Source of the DNA: Bacteroidota bacterium
Lineage (GTDB): Bacteria; Bacteroidota; Bacteroidia; Cytophagales; Cyclobacteriaceae
Reading direction: 5' to 3'
Length of the DNA: 64,000 nt
Assembly: GCA_016191555.1 (NCBI GenBank)
Contig: JACPVX010000014.1
Location: 62,001-126,000 of the forward strand
The stretch's first letter is position 1. Each line of letters opens with the position of its first letter. The translations under genes were made by a program, and so were the position numbers. The notes beneath the pieces were generated by a model. It was not told where the DNA came from and ran no database searches. It was given only the letters and a program-made list of their open reading frames with translations. Below, piece by piece: positions 8,219-18,600 of this stretch.

Positions 8219-8972
8219 CATATCATTACCACCGTGGGCATTATTTTTAATCAGCGCAACGCTGTTTGCCGCAGGATGGTTAATGAAACCATTTCCTCTT
8301 CCGATCTTCTTCGCCTTTGCTCCTCTGTTTGCCATTGCCGATCAGGCTCGAGAAAATGATGACTTCTGGATCAACACCGAGTTTATCTTGCTTAGTCTAG
8401 CGAGTTGCTTTCTAGCAGCTTTTGCTTTTAACTTTTCCCATCTTGTTGGAGTTCTCATTCTGGCCATCACATTCACGCTATCATTCGTAATTTACACTTT
8501 CTGTTTTCAGCAACTCGGAAGTCGGCTGGGTAAGTTTACTATTTTGTTTTTTTGGCTGGCCACCGAATACATCTTATTGAAACTGCCCTGGAGAAATGAA
8601 ACTATTTTTCTGGCCGATATCTTAATTCTTAAAAAAGAGTGGTTAAGCTGGACGGGCCACACCGGATATTTGGGAGGGACCCTTTGGGTTTTGCTTACCA
8701 ATCTATTTTTATACATGACAATCTTCAAAGGATCGTTTCATAAAGGTAGGCTGGCATTAACAATTATTACACTCATCGCACCGGCTATTGCTTCATATTT
8801 TATCGAAGCAAAGGCAATACCTCGCATTGAAATGATGTCTCTTTATGATTCCGGAAAATCGACTATCGTTCAATATGCAAAACAAGGGGAGTTCATCACA
8901 CGTACTTCTGCATGGATATCTGTCGTTGTCATTTTACTAGCCCTTGTAAAAAATCAAACTTCCAAAAAATGA
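8202..8972 (+). CDS. Multi-helix membrane protein resembling the membrane part of Lnt
   Basis: 256 residues with about seven hydrophobic helices. Several stretches recall the N-terminal membrane domain of apolipoprotein N-acyltransferase: 'LPIFFAFAPLFAI', 'FFWLATEYILLKLPW', and 'TGYLGGTLWVLLTNLFLY'. Full-length Lnt (about 500 residues) has a nitrilase-type catalytic domain after these helices; this protein ends without one, so it is unlikely to acylate lipoproteins alone. It overlaps rsmI by 17 nt and its stop overlaps the next start (ATGA). The function is unknown; a scaffold or a partner of another acyltransferase is possible. The relation to Lnt is my inference from sequence pattern. Confidence 0.65.
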   Translation: MAKESNISLPPWALFLISATLFAAGWLMKPFPLPIFFAFAPLFAIADQARENDDFWINTEFILLSLASCFLAAFAFNFSHLVGVLILAITFTLSFVIYTFCFQQLGSRLGKFTILFFWLATEYILLKLPWRNETIFLADILILKKEWLSWTGHTGYLGGTLWVLLTNLFLYMTIFKGSFHKGRLALTIITLIAPAIASYFIEAKAIPRIEMMSLYDSGKSTIVQYAKQGEFITRTSAWISVVVILLALVKNQTSKK

Positions 8973-9757
8973 ATCTCGCTGAATTAGAAAAAAAAGTTAT
9001 TGCATTGTGCAAAGAGGTAGGGACGTTCATGCGCAATGAGGTTACGAATTTTGACCGCAGTAAAATTGAACAGAAAGGAAGCTTTAGTAACCTGGTATCG
9101 TATGTAGATAAGGAAGCCGAAACAAAATTGGTTCGCGAACTGAGTACGTTCCTACCCGGCTCCGGCTTTTTAGGTGAAGAGGGAACCGATTCAGAAGGCA
9201 GCAACGAATACAAGTGGATTATCGATCCACTTGATGGAACTACCAATTTTTTACATGGGCTTCCCATTTTTGCGATTAGTATTGGACTAACCCGAAACAA
9301 CAATACTATTTTAGGAATTGTTTATGAAGTAAGCCATCAAGAGTGTTTTCATGCAATTGAAGGTGGCCACGCGTATTGCAACGACCAAGTCATTCACGTC
9401 TCTCCGATTCAGACATTAAACGAAAGTTTGTTGGCTACCGGATTTCCCTATTATCACACGGAGAAGAAAGACAACTACCTCGAAATTATCAAAACTTTCC
9501 TCGAACAAACACACGGCATTCGCAGGCTAGGTAGTGCTGCCATTGATCTGGCGTATGTGGCATGTGGACGCATGGAAGGTTTCTTCGAATATAATTTAAA
9601 ACCTTGGGATGTTGCCGGAGGTGCCTTTATCCTTCAACAAGCAGGAGGCAAAGTCACGGATTTTTCCGGTGGCGATAATTATTTATTCGGTGGCGAACTC
9701 TGTGCTGCCGGTGCGGTGCATGCCGAAATGTTAAAAGTGATTCAAGAGAAGTGGTAG
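8969..9757 (+). CDS. suhB: Inositol-monophosphatase-family phosphatase
   Basis: 262 residues starting at the ATG that overlaps the upstream TGA (ATGA, 8969-8972); the frame is open further upstream but that part is not needed. Metal-binding signatures of the family are present: 'LGEEGTDS', 'WIIDPLDGTTNFLHGLP' and the C-terminal 'LKPWDVAGGAFILQQAGG'. These enzymes hydrolyse inositol-1-phosphate or similar sugar phosphates with Mg2+. In bacteria the true substrate may be inositol phosphate, fructose-1,6-bisphosphate, PAP or histidinol phosphate; the motif 'DPLDGTTNF' favours the inositol type (SuhB). It is the last gene of a tightly packed run beginning at the pterin dehydratase. Confidence 0.9.
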   Translation: MNLAELEKKVIALCKEVGTFMRNEVTNFDRSKIEQKGSFSNLVSYVDKEAETKLVRELSTFLPGSGFLGEEGTDSEGSNEYKWIIDPLDGTTNFLHGLPIFAISIGLTRNNNTILGIVYEVSHQECFHAIEGGHAYCNDQVIHVSPIQTLNESLLATGFPYYHTEKKDNYLEIIKTFLEQTHGIRRLGSAAIDLAYVACGRMEGFFEYNLKPWDVAGGAFILQQAGGKVTDFSGGDNYLFGGELCAAGAVHAEMLKVIQEKW

Positions 9758-10300
9758 TAAATAAAGGAGTTATTTAGTAGGTAGCTCACAGGCGACTCTA
9801 TAAAGTGCAGCCCTCATTGAGCTACAAAAGAAATTCTGTTACAAATAGATGACTCGCTTAATTTTTCGCTAAAGAGTTATTTAGTCTCTCGATACAAGCA
9901 GTTAATTAACCAAAAAGGAGTAGTATTCCTGTTACATTCACAGATAGTTGTGTTGCAATACCCTGCTGATTAAATCAACGCATCATCTTTTGCAATTACC
10001 CTTATTGTTATTGCCCTCTAATGAGTCGGTTCAAATACTACTTATTAAGGGTCTTTGCCGTTATTTCAATAACTAATGAATACTACAAAAGCAAAGCCAC
10101 ACCCATCATGAATATTCAAATTATCATGGATCTATGAAACAAATGTTGCGTTCAAGGATAATTTCGTTGCTTTAACCTCAATTTTATGTTCAAAATGATT
10201 ATCATCGCATTCCCCAATACAACCAGAGTCTTAATCCGAATAACATTCTACAATTGATAGCTCCTTCTATTGACGAGCTACCAATTGAAATAGTACGCTC
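9758..10300. repeat. 543-nt intergenic region with direct and inverted repeats
   Basis: No convincing gene on either strand. It holds a near-direct repeat (AAAGGAGTTATTTAGT at 9763-9778 and AAAGAGTTATTTAGT at 9871-9885). It also holds an inverted pair GTAGCTC (9781-9787) with GAGCTAC (9819-9825), and a second, longer inverted repeat at 10251-10287. The TAGCTC/GAGCTA core thus occurs four times in 510 nt. The region may be the decayed remnant of a small element or the control region of the sensor gene that follows. Confidence 0.5.
10251..10287 (+). promoter_or_regulatory. Inverted repeat next to the sensor-regulator start codon
   Basis: CAATTGATAGCTC (10251-10263) and GAGCTACCAATTG (10275-10287) form 13-bp arms with one mismatch and an 11-nt spacer. 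The right arm ends 13 nt before the ATG at 10301. It could be an operator for a dimeric regulator, perhaps for the AraC domain of the same gene product, or an RNA hairpin that limits translation. Confidence 0.45.
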
Positions 10301-12877
10301 ATGAATTCCATTACTTCAGTCATTCTATCAACTTTCATTTTTGTTTCACTGGCATGTAATGGTCAGCATACAATCGACAGCCTACAATCCGTGCTGAGTA
10401 ATGCCACAGATACACTGCGTATAAAAGTACTGACTGAATTGGCTACGGAATTTGTTCATTCAAATCCTCAAAAAAGCGAAAAGCTAGCACTAGAGGCAAT
10501 CGCTCTTTGCAAATCCGTTGATTACTTTAAACGCGCTCCAAAAGCGTATTGTGTACTTTGTGTTTCGTACGATATTCAAGGAGAATACATAAAAGCAATT
10601 GAAAGCGGAACGGCCGGTGTAGAGTTTCTAAAGAAATATCTGCAGGTTGATTTTGAACGAGAATTGCATGCAGAATTGCTAAATGGGATTGGGTTAGCCT
10701 ATTATCACCAAAGCAAATATAACGAAGCGCTAACCTACTTTTTTTCAGCGCTGAAAGCTCTTGATCAATCATCCGAATATCCTCGTGTTGCCAATATTTA
10801 TAGTAACATCGGGTTTGTTTATCATGATCTGTCACAGTCAAATAAGGCTTTAGAGTATTATTTCAAAAGTTTCGAATTACAAAAAAATAGGAAGAACGTA
10901 GCTACTACTCTTATAGATAGTTTGTTTAAAGCCGGAAAAACTAAACAAGCATTAGAAATAGAAAAAAAAGAACAAACGATAAAGCTTCTTGAAGATGAAA
11001 AGCGGATTCAACTTATTTGGGTATACACATTTGCCGGATTCGTTTTTGTCATTGAAATCATTTATCTATTGCAAAGATATAGAACCCAAAAAGCTAAAGA
11101 GCTTTTAACCATCCAAAAAGAATACAATGCTAAGTTGAAAGAAACAGATTTATTTAAATCAAGGTTTTTCTCTAATATCTCACATGAATTTAGAACTCCT
11201 CTTACACTAATTCTTGCTCACGTAGAAGAAATAATCAATTCAAATGGTATTTCAAAAAATCGCAAAAACGATCTTCAAATTGTAAAGCGAAATGCTAATC
11301 GACTTTTGGAATTGGTTAACCAACTAATGGACTTAGCAAAACTAGAAGCAAAGAGCATGGAATTACACTTTACTTTTGGCAATATGGAGGCTTGCCTAAA
11401 AATAATTGCAGCTTCGTTTGAACCTTTGGCTTATCAAAAAAAGATAACATTCAAACAAGTCTTTCAGTTTCACCATACAGAAATAAAGTTTGATGCTGAT
11501 AAAATCGAGAAAATTATTAATAATCTACTTATGAATTCTTTCAAGTTTACTCCAGCTGGTGGCGTAGTAACCTTAACTGCTATCGAAAAACGGGATGAGA
11601 ATTTAATATTCATCTCGGTGGAAGATACAGGTATTGGTATATCCGATGAAGATAAACCGCACGTGTTTTCTCCATTCCATCAAGTTGATGAAGGTAATAA
11701 TAGTGGCACTGGTACGGGGCTTGGGCTATCATTAGTTAAAGAATTAGTAAATCTGCACAATGGTAAGATTGACTTAACTAGCACTGTGAATAATGGCACT
11801 AAAATTACTGTGCTGCTTCCTATATTGTCATCAGAATCTAATACGCCTGCAAAAGTTATACGTTCCGCAACAACCAAAGATTGTGATCCTGATGCTGCGA
11901 TTAAGCTAGCAGCAAAGGATATGGAGATTGGTATTCCTGGAGAAGCTCTAACTCTTCAAAAACAGAAGATAATTTCTCCTGCTACTATTCAATCCTTACA
12001 ACAGGGACCAAATTCAAACGACAAAAATACTTCAGATGAAGCACTAGTGCATATAGAGCCAACTCATCAATCTAAAGAAGATTCGCTTGCAGCCAAACAG
12101 ACCATTCTGGTTGTAGAGGATAACGTGGACTTACAAAATTATCTGGCTTCTATTTTAAGCAAGCAGTATTCAGTTACCATCGCGAAAGATGGTGAAGCAG
12201 GGCTTGAATCAGCTTGCGAACAAATACCTGATTTAATTATCTCTGATGTGATGATGCCTCGAATGAATGGGATAGATTTACTTGAAAAAGTTAAACACAA
12301 CGAAAAAACAAGCCATATACCTATTATCCTTCTTACGGCTAAGGCAGATTTGGAGTCGCGCCTTAGAGGTTTGAAAATTGGGGCAGACGGTTACCTTGCC
12401 AAACCTTTCGTTGTTGAAGAACTATTATTTCGAATAGCTAACCTACTTAGCCTTCGAGAAAAGTTAGCGGCAAAATATATGGCTAGTTTATCAAGAAAGA
12501 ACTCAACTAAAGTTACGACCGAGCCTTCGCTTGATGAAAAATTTCTGCAAAAAGCTAAGATGGTTGTAGAGCGTAATATCAGTGATTCGTTGTTTAGTGT
12601 AGAAAATCTCGCGGCCGAAATGAATTTAAGCCGGGCACAGCTATTCAGAAAATTAAAGGCTATATCAGGATTGCCTCCTAATGAATTCATTAATGATATT
12701 CGACTATTACGTGCTGCCGAAATGATCAAAGGCCAAGTTGATACTCTAACTCAAATTAGTTATTCCGTTGGATTCAATGAGCAATCTTATTTTGCGAAAA
12801 AATTTAAGAAGAAATTTGGAATGACTCCCAGTGAATTCAGTGAAAACGAAAAAATAAAGCAACGAAACCTTACCTAA
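10301..12877 (+). CDS. Hybrid two-component sensor/AraC-type regulator (TPR sensor)
   Basis: 858 residues. Order: signal-like N-terminus (1-22), TPR-type repeats (about 25-200), one membrane helix (about 238-257), HisKA with the phospho-acceptor His295 in 'SHEFRTPLT', HATPase_c with 'DTGIGISDED' and 'GTGTGLGLSLVKE', a linker (about 510-595), receiver domain with Asp649 in 'SDVMMPRMNG', and a C-terminal AraC DNA-binding domain. All key residues are present, so it should sense, phosphorylate itself and bind DNA as one protein. Classical Bacteroidota hybrid systems have periplasmic beta-propellers; this one has TPRs, so the ligand is more likely a protein or peptide. The SusC/SusD pair nearby is an obvious candidate target, though transcribed in the other direction and separated by one gene. 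Confidence 0.92.
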   Translation: MNSITSVILSTFIFVSLACNGQHTIDSLQSVLSNATDTLRIKVLTELATEFVHSNPQKSEKLALEAIALCKSVDYFKRAPKAYCVLCVSYDIQGEYIKAIESGTAGVEFLKKYLQVDFERELHAELLNGIGLAYYHQSKYNEALTYFFSALKALDQSSEYPRVANIYSNIGFVYHDLSQSNKALEYYFKSFELQKNRKNVATTLIDSLFKAGKTKQALEIEKKEQTIKLLEDEKRIQLIWVYTFAGFVFVIEIIYLLQRYRTQKAKELLTIQKEYNAKLKETDLFKSRFFSNISHEFRTPLTLILAHVEEIINSNGISKNRKNDLQIVKRNANRLLELVNQLMDLAKLEAKSMELHFTFGNMEACLKIIAASFEPLAYQKKITFKQVFQFHHTEIKFDADKIEKIINNLLMNSFKFTPAGGVVTLTAIEKRDENLIFISVEDTGIGISDEDKPHVFSPFHQVDEGNNSGTGTGLGLSLVKELVNLHNGKIDLTSTVNNGTKITVLLPILSSESNTPAKVIRSATTKDCDPDAAIKLAAKDMEIGIPGEALTLQKQKIISPATIQSLQQGPNSNDKNTSDEALVHIEPTHQSKEDSLAAKQTILVVEDNVDLQNYLASILSKQYSVTIAKDGEAGLESACEQIPDLIISDVMMPRMNGIDLLEKVKHNEKTSHIPIILLTAKADLESRLRGLKIGADGYLAKPFVVEELLFRIANLLSLREKLAAKYMASLSRKNSTKVTTEPSLDEKFLQKAKMVVERNISDSLFSVENLAAEMNLSRAQLFRKLKAISGLPPNEFINDIRLLRAAEMIKGQVDTLTQISYSVGFNEQSYFAKKFKKKFGMTPSEFSENEKIKQRNLT

Positions 12878-13099
12878 TTTTCGGGTCTGTAAAATGAATT
12901 GTGTTACTTAATAATTGTAGTACTGATACCTGAGGCGCCTTCTTACCGTGACGGTCTGCCCAAGTTAAACTGCTCAGGGGCTTTCTTATTGATATCTGCT
13001 TCATTGAATTTTTCTTTCTAGTCTATCAAAGTTAGTATTTCTCTTCCTTTGACACAGTTCACTTTACTGTCTCCAAACAGTCAAGATTAAGTGTGAATT

Positions 13100-13828
13100 T
13101 TATTCTAACTTATTGTAAAAGTTTAAGAATTGAAGAAGGCTCTTTTCGTTTTTAAGCTTGTTATTGTTCTTACTTAACCAGTGATCAATTCTTTCCATTT
13201 CCCTATCCGTGCATTGACGCAAGATTGCATCTTTACTAAACTCTTTTAATAGATTGATGTCATTGCCTTTTTCTAAATAGTAAGTGTATTTGTGTATGAA
13301 ACGATATTCTTGTATCCCCAATGAAACATTATAACTACCTTTTTCTAAAAGAACGAGTTCATCCTTAAATAGCTTTAGTTTTCCTTGATTAAGTTCAATT
13401 AGCAACTTCACTTCGCCATTTATCGTTTTGCTTTGCAGTATATATTTCTCTGAAAGACTGTCAGAAGGATCATAAAAAACTACACGGTCTATCAAGTTGG
13501 TACCTGCTGACATTTCCTTAGAATTGTTCATAAAATGCAACTCTTTGGTATACTGGTTGAATCGCATCTTCGAAAACTTTTGGACTGATGCGTTCTTCAG
13601 TTTGACCAAACTCCTTTGCCAAGTTTCATCGAGGAAATACCTGCCTGTAATATCCGAGTAAGCTATTCCGCTGACTCCTTTTACATGGCTTGCATCATTG
13701 AATCTAATCGCCAAAGGGCCGGCACTACCAGATGCTGGAGCTATATCCAGAGTTTGATTTTGAGCGTTTATTATTGGAACACTCGACAATAGAAATATCT
13801 GAACCAAAATTATTCGCATACTTTGCAC
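13100..13828 (-). CDS. Unknown secreted protein
   Basis: 242 residues with a signal peptide (about 1-22, ending Asn-Ala-Gln). The mature part is rich in beta-strand-type sequence, has pairs such as 'GRYFLDETWQRSLVKL' and 'YFLDE', and ends in a Lys/Asn-rich helix. No cysteine pair, lipobox or catalytic motif is visible. It lies just downstream of the SusD terminator (13849-13879), so it probably has its own promoter or depends on read-through. I do not recognise the family. Its position between the sensor and the SusCD pair suggests, but does not show, a link to them. Confidence 0.7.
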   Translation of the reverse strand: MQSMRIILVQIFLLSSVPIINAQNQTLDIAPASGSAGPLAIRFNDASHVKGVSGIAYSDITGRYFLDETWQRSLVKLKNASVQKFSKMRFNQYTKELHFMNNSKEMSAGTNLIDRVVFYDPSDSLSEKYILQSKTINGEVKLLIELNQGKLKLFKDELVLLEKGSYNVSLGIQEYRFIHKYTYYLEKGNDINLLKEFSKDAILRQCTDREMERIDHWLSKNNNKLKNEKSLLQFLNFYNKLE

Positions 13829-13848
13829 TTTTGATTTTGAATGAGGTA

Positions 13849-13879
13849 AAAAAAGCCACCCTTTGGTGGCTTTTTTTTA
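13849..13879 (-). terminator. Terminator after susD-like gene
   Basis: AAAAAGCCACC and GGTGGCTTTTTT form a stem around a CTTT loop (stem arms about 13849-13860 and 13865-13876). A/T tracts on both sides mean it can act on either strand. It lies directly after the stop of the SusD-like gene. Confidence 0.88.
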
Positions 13880-13880
13880 T

Positions 13881-15596
13881 CTATTGATAATTGGGGTTTA
13901 TGACTGGTGCGGAAGAGGCCGCAGGTGGGTTGAGAACAACCTCATCAGCAGGAACGTCCCAGTAATCCATAAACTGATAGTCAATTGTACCTTGCTTGAC
14001 AGCATTTGACGCATCTAAGTAAACTTGATTATAGGCGCCACCACCATTTGCAACCGGGTAAATCCATCCCCACCTGCGGCTGTCATAAAACGAAAGGCCT
14101 CTGAATAATAGAGAAACCCTACGTTCACGATATACTTCATTCAAAGCCGCATTTTTATTCAATCCAGTATTATCTACTGCTGCAACACCCGCGCCCTGAT
14201 AGGCCCGCACGGCATCTACAAACTGTAGACCTCCTGACGATCCATTGATGTTCCCCAACTGAATTCTCGCCTCAGCAACCATTAGAGCATTCTCTTCATA
14301 ACTGGAAGCAATATATACAGGGTAAGCACCATCATTAGAACTTCCATAGATAACTACATTTGAAGGCTTTGCGGCTGTACCATCTGGCTCAATTCGATAA
14401 CGACAACTGAAAGGTCCATTTGACCAAACTGTTGCTTCGGTTGGAAAGTTATAGATAAATCGCCGATCGCCTGTGTTGAAGTTTTGCACCAATCTTTCTG
14501 TGATCTGAAAAACAGAAGCTGTAGTTGGGCCGATTGTCAACGCAGAAACTGTTCCAGAACCAGTAGTGAAAACAGAGTTTAAACTAGAGCTTCTACCAGT
14601 AAAACACTTATCCCCTTGCTTGATACCGTTACCATTATCACATAGAGTTAGGATTTGATTCCAATCAGCTGCTGTCATTGCAGGTATAGATGCCTTAGTA
14701 ATGGTGGCGCTAGAATTGCCGTTAACAAATGGGGAAAGCTTGTTCACCAATATATTACGAGCTTTGAGTGTATTGATGTTTCTGAGCCACTCTGCTCCGG
14801 TGGGTACGCCACCCAGACCTACTTGAAAGATATCGGGTATGAGGTCACCTAAAACTGCAGCATAATCTGCACCTGTAGTATTAGAAATTTTGCCTATGGC
14901 AGCAATGGCCGAATCATAATATACATTCGATCTGGCAATGACTTTATCCTGGGTAACGTAATTGTTATTTGAAGTACCGCCCACATCGCTAATAATCCCA
15001 GCAATGTATTGTGATCCAATGGCAGCGTAAGCATAACCTTTCCAGAAAAAGCACCAGGCTTTGTAGGTATTCTTTTTATCGTTCGCATTTCCGCTGTATT
15101 GGATAGTTCCGATAATCGGCAGAATCGAATTCATTGCATTATTCAATGAATACATAGAAGACCACTGATAATACAGCGCATTACTTCCTGCTCCCGTAAA
15201 AGCCCGTGAATTGAATGCTCTTAAATTCTGTGTTTGGGTTTGAGTATAAGTGAAGAATGTAGGTCCCCCGCCAGAAGGTGTAATAGACTTAGGTAAGTTA
15301 ATTGAGCTAATGTTTTGATTAGCTGCCTGAGCGCCCAACAAATCAGCATTTAACTCCGAATATGCCCAAGGGAGAGAGAAATAAGAATCTCCAAGCCAAC
15401 CCATTTGATTAACGAAACCATTGATCCAGGTTCCGCCCCGAGCAAGGGTAGCTAAGCCTCTTTCATTGGTTATATTACCGGATACAGTTGGTTGATTCGG
15501 ATTTTGGAGGTTCTGTAACTGATCCGTACAGGCATTGCTTGCTAGAATTAGCATCGCAAAAGTCAATATAGATGATATTTTTTTCATGTTTTTCAT
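13881..15596 (-). CDS. susD: SusD/RagB-family outer-membrane lipoprotein
   Basis: 571 residues from the ATG at 15596. The frame is open up to 15626, but 15596 gives a proper lipoprotein signal ending Ala-Ser-Asn-Ala-Cys. The body has the SusD pattern: helical TPR-like regions with 'RNINTLKARNILVNKL', and a C-terminal 'VYRERRVSLLFRGLSFYDSRRWG' segment typical of the family. SusD proteins sit on the cell surface as a lid on SusC and bind the ligand, often an oligosaccharide but in some pairs a peptide. Cognate SusC lies 19 nt upstream in the same operon. The substrate cannot be told; no glycoside hydrolase or peptidase gene accompanies the pair. Confidence 0.93.
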   Translation of the reverse strand: MKNMKKISSILTFAMLILASNACTDQLQNLQNPNQPTVSGNITNERGLATLARGGTWINGFVNQMGWLGDSYFSLPWAYSELNADLLGAQAANQNISSINLPKSITPSGGGPTFFTYTQTQTQNLRAFNSRAFTGAGSNALYYQWSSMYSLNNAMNSILPIIGTIQYSGNANDKKNTYKAWCFFWKGYAYAAIGSQYIAGIISDVGGTSNNNYVTQDKVIARSNVYYDSAIAAIGKISNTTGADYAAVLGDLIPDIFQVGLGGVPTGAEWLRNINTLKARNILVNKLSPFVNGNSSATITKASIPAMTAADWNQILTLCDNGNGIKQGDKCFTGRSSSLNSVFTTGSGTVSALTIGPTTASVFQITERLVQNFNTGDRRFIYNFPTEATVWSNGPFSCRYRIEPDGTAAKPSNVVIYGSSNDGAYPVYIASSYEENALMVAEARIQLGNINGSSGGLQFVDAVRAYQGAGVAAVDNTGLNKNAALNEVYRERRVSLLFRGLSFYDSRRWGWIYPVANGGGAYNQVYLDASNAVKQGTIDYQFMDYWDVPADEVVLNPPAASSAPVINPNYQ

Positions 15597-15615
15597 TTTT
15601 AAGGGTTCAATATCA

Positions 15616-18600
15616 TTAGAAACCAATGTTAAAACCCACTTGATAAGATTTAATATTGGGTATGGTACTGTTATCTACACCTCGATCAAATGCAGAGTTA
15701 GCAGTTCCCGAGCTAACTTCAGGATCTGATCCTGTGTATTTCGTCCACGTTAATAAATTTCTTCCAGTTAGCACTAACTGAAGTTTTTTGAAAGTTTTCA
15801 TTTTAAAGAGAGATGCAAAATCCACTGCTACCTGCACATTTCTCAATCTTACAAAAGAGTTGTCTTCATAGAAGAAATCTTTCGTAGCATTATTTCCTGG
15901 TCCGAATTGAGATCCAAGCAAACCGTAGTACATACCAGCATGGTACGCAGTGTAAGCACCCGGCTTATCTGAATTGAATCCGGGTATAGTAACAACTTGT
16001 TGGAAATCGCGGTGAATACCATCACGATACATCCACTCTTTTGTTTGATTATACAAATTGCTTCCATTTAACCAGTCTAATTGAATACCAACATTCAAGA
16101 ATCCTTTGTAAGAAAATGTGTTAATAAAGGAGGCGTTGAAGTTAGGATTGGGATTTCCTAGTGGATAATAGGTGGTAGAGAATTGCGTCTGAAGTGTAGT
16201 TAAATCAACCACTCGACCGTCCACAATAGTGTATTGTGAGTTAGGTACGGAGTTGTCTTGATTATACTTCACCAATTCAGGATCACTCAGACTTCTGAAT
16301 GCCTTAGAACCGTATAGCTGACCAATTGGCTTTCCTGCAGTTAATACTATACCAGAACTACCTGCTGATGAAGTCAAAATAATGTCAGCACCTCCGAAAA
16401 TAGATGATATGGTTGAAATTTGACGGTTGAAATTTGTTGTCAAATCCCATGTGAAATTGTTTGACTTGTAAACCGGCAGATTTAATTGGAAAGTTGTTCC
16501 ATTGGATTCTAGACCAATTGCGTTAGTGTTTGAGTTCGGTGATCCTGCTGAAGGAACTGCTGACACATTGTAAATAACATCATCGCTATTTCTAGCCCAA
16601 ACTGTTACCGAACCACCAATTGAACTTAACCAGTTACCATTATTAATATTAACACTAAAGTCAACTCCAATTTCTCTTTCAGTTGAAACCTCTACTTTCA
16701 GATTAGGATTGTTGGGTGATAGTTGATAAGAATAATATTGCTCCGTTCCAATATTTCCTTGATCCAACACAGGAATACGTTGGTAAGGGCCTGGTTGAAT
16801 ACCTGCTTGGCCATAAGCAGCACGGATCTTAAAATAAGAAACTACCTCACTTATTTTGCCACTATTAAAGAAAGATAACGGGTTCACATAAACATTTGCG
16901 TTCGGGAAAGTGAAAGGAGTAGAGCCTTTTCCAAAAGCAGAAGAATAATCACTTCTGAAACCACCACCGATACCACCGAAATTGCCAATATCAATTTTTT
17001 GGTTCAAGAGATAACCAAATGTAAAGAAATTAGCTTCGTAGTCAGCAGCAATTCCTTGTGGAGCGGTAGCCGTTAATTTAAATGGAGGGGATAAAGGAAG
17101 ATTCAACCCATAGAAATCCAATTCTCTGTATTTATTGGTACGAGAATCGTAAGAAATTTGCGTACTCGTTTGAATTGGTAAATTCAATTTGAAATCTTCT
17201 TGAAAATCAGTTCTAACATAAGCGGTTAAGAAAAGATTTTGAACAGAAGAGTTGTATTGAAAATTCACAATCTCCCCATTCAAGTTCGAACTGTTATATT
17301 GACCAAGCTGTCTTCCTTGTGGTGTATAAAAAACCGCATTAGCATTCTCAGATTGATTGTAATATGTCCACCGGGCAGATTCATCGCGGTAGTTAATGCC
17401 ATATTTAGCATCCAATTCGAGGAACTTGTTCACTTTGTAATTCAGATTAAAGCTTTGAATTACATCCACCTTGTTACCTAATCCTTCAGAGTATCTGAGT
17501 CTATAGTAAGGGTTGAATGAGTTGATACCAAGGAAGTTTCCACCTCTCTGCAATGCAGGCGGTGTTCCATCCGCCATTTTGAAAGTCAAATCTGAAAACG
17601 AAGGAGTATTCAAAAAACCATATACACCTCCATTGGTTCCGGAAAGGTTACCAGTTCCATATCCCACACCGCCTGGTGCACCTAATCCGGGAGCCATATT
17701 ATTTCGAGTATATACCAACTGAGTGATTGATCTCAGCGTTAAACCTTTAATAATTTCAGTACCCAAGTTAACTGAGGCATTTGTACGCTCAAGAGCACCA
17801 TTTTGAAGAACCGGTGTTACTGTGCGATTATTAGAAAGAGTAATGTTAAAATCTGTTTTTTCTCCACCACCACGAAGGCTAATGCTATTGTTAACCGTAT
17901 TACCATCCTGGAACACTTGATTCCAATGATCATAGTACTTTGCGTTACCTGTAAAAGGTTTATTATTGATATTTCCCGTTCCTAAAATACCATAGCGAGC
18001 GGCAGGACCTGCAACAGGAGAACCAAACTCGTAACGAATGCCGTTAAGACGACCAATTGCATCAAAAGCTAAAGGCGCACTAGCTCCATTGATCAGATTA
18101 CCACTTGCATCTGTTAAATATGGATGAAGGCTAATTTTTGATACATTATTGTCAACATTGATGATTTGGTTCACGGAATAGCTGGATGAAATATCTATGC
18201 TGAGTGTACCTTTCCTACCTTTTTTTGTAAATAATTGAATAACTCCGTTAGCTCCCTGAGCTCCATATAATGTAGAGGAGGCAGCACCTTGAATCACTTC
18301 GACACGTTCAATATTGCTCAAATCGAGAGAGTTCAGATCTGTTCCACCTAAATTAACGTTACTACCAACTTGAACTCCGTCAATTAGAATCAATGGTTTT
18401 GTACCACCTTGGATAGTGTTGATACCTCTCAATATGATATTAACTGGGTCACCCGGGTTACCACTAGTCGATGAAATTTGTGCTCCAGCAATTTTTCCAA
18501 CCAACGCCTGGTCGATGGAAGCTGTTGGTGCCTGAGGTAATTTGTCAGAGGCGAGGGCCTCAACCGCAATGCCTAATTTCTTCTTGTCTGTGGCGATACC

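Noticed and set aside
10021-10060. GGTTCAAAT string resembling a tRNA T-loop
   Set aside because: No acceptor stem or anticodon arm can be drawn around it, and no 3' CCA-type end is present.
9758-10300. CRISPR-like array
   Set aside because: Only two near copies of a 15-16 nt repeat, with irregular spacing and no cas gene in the window.
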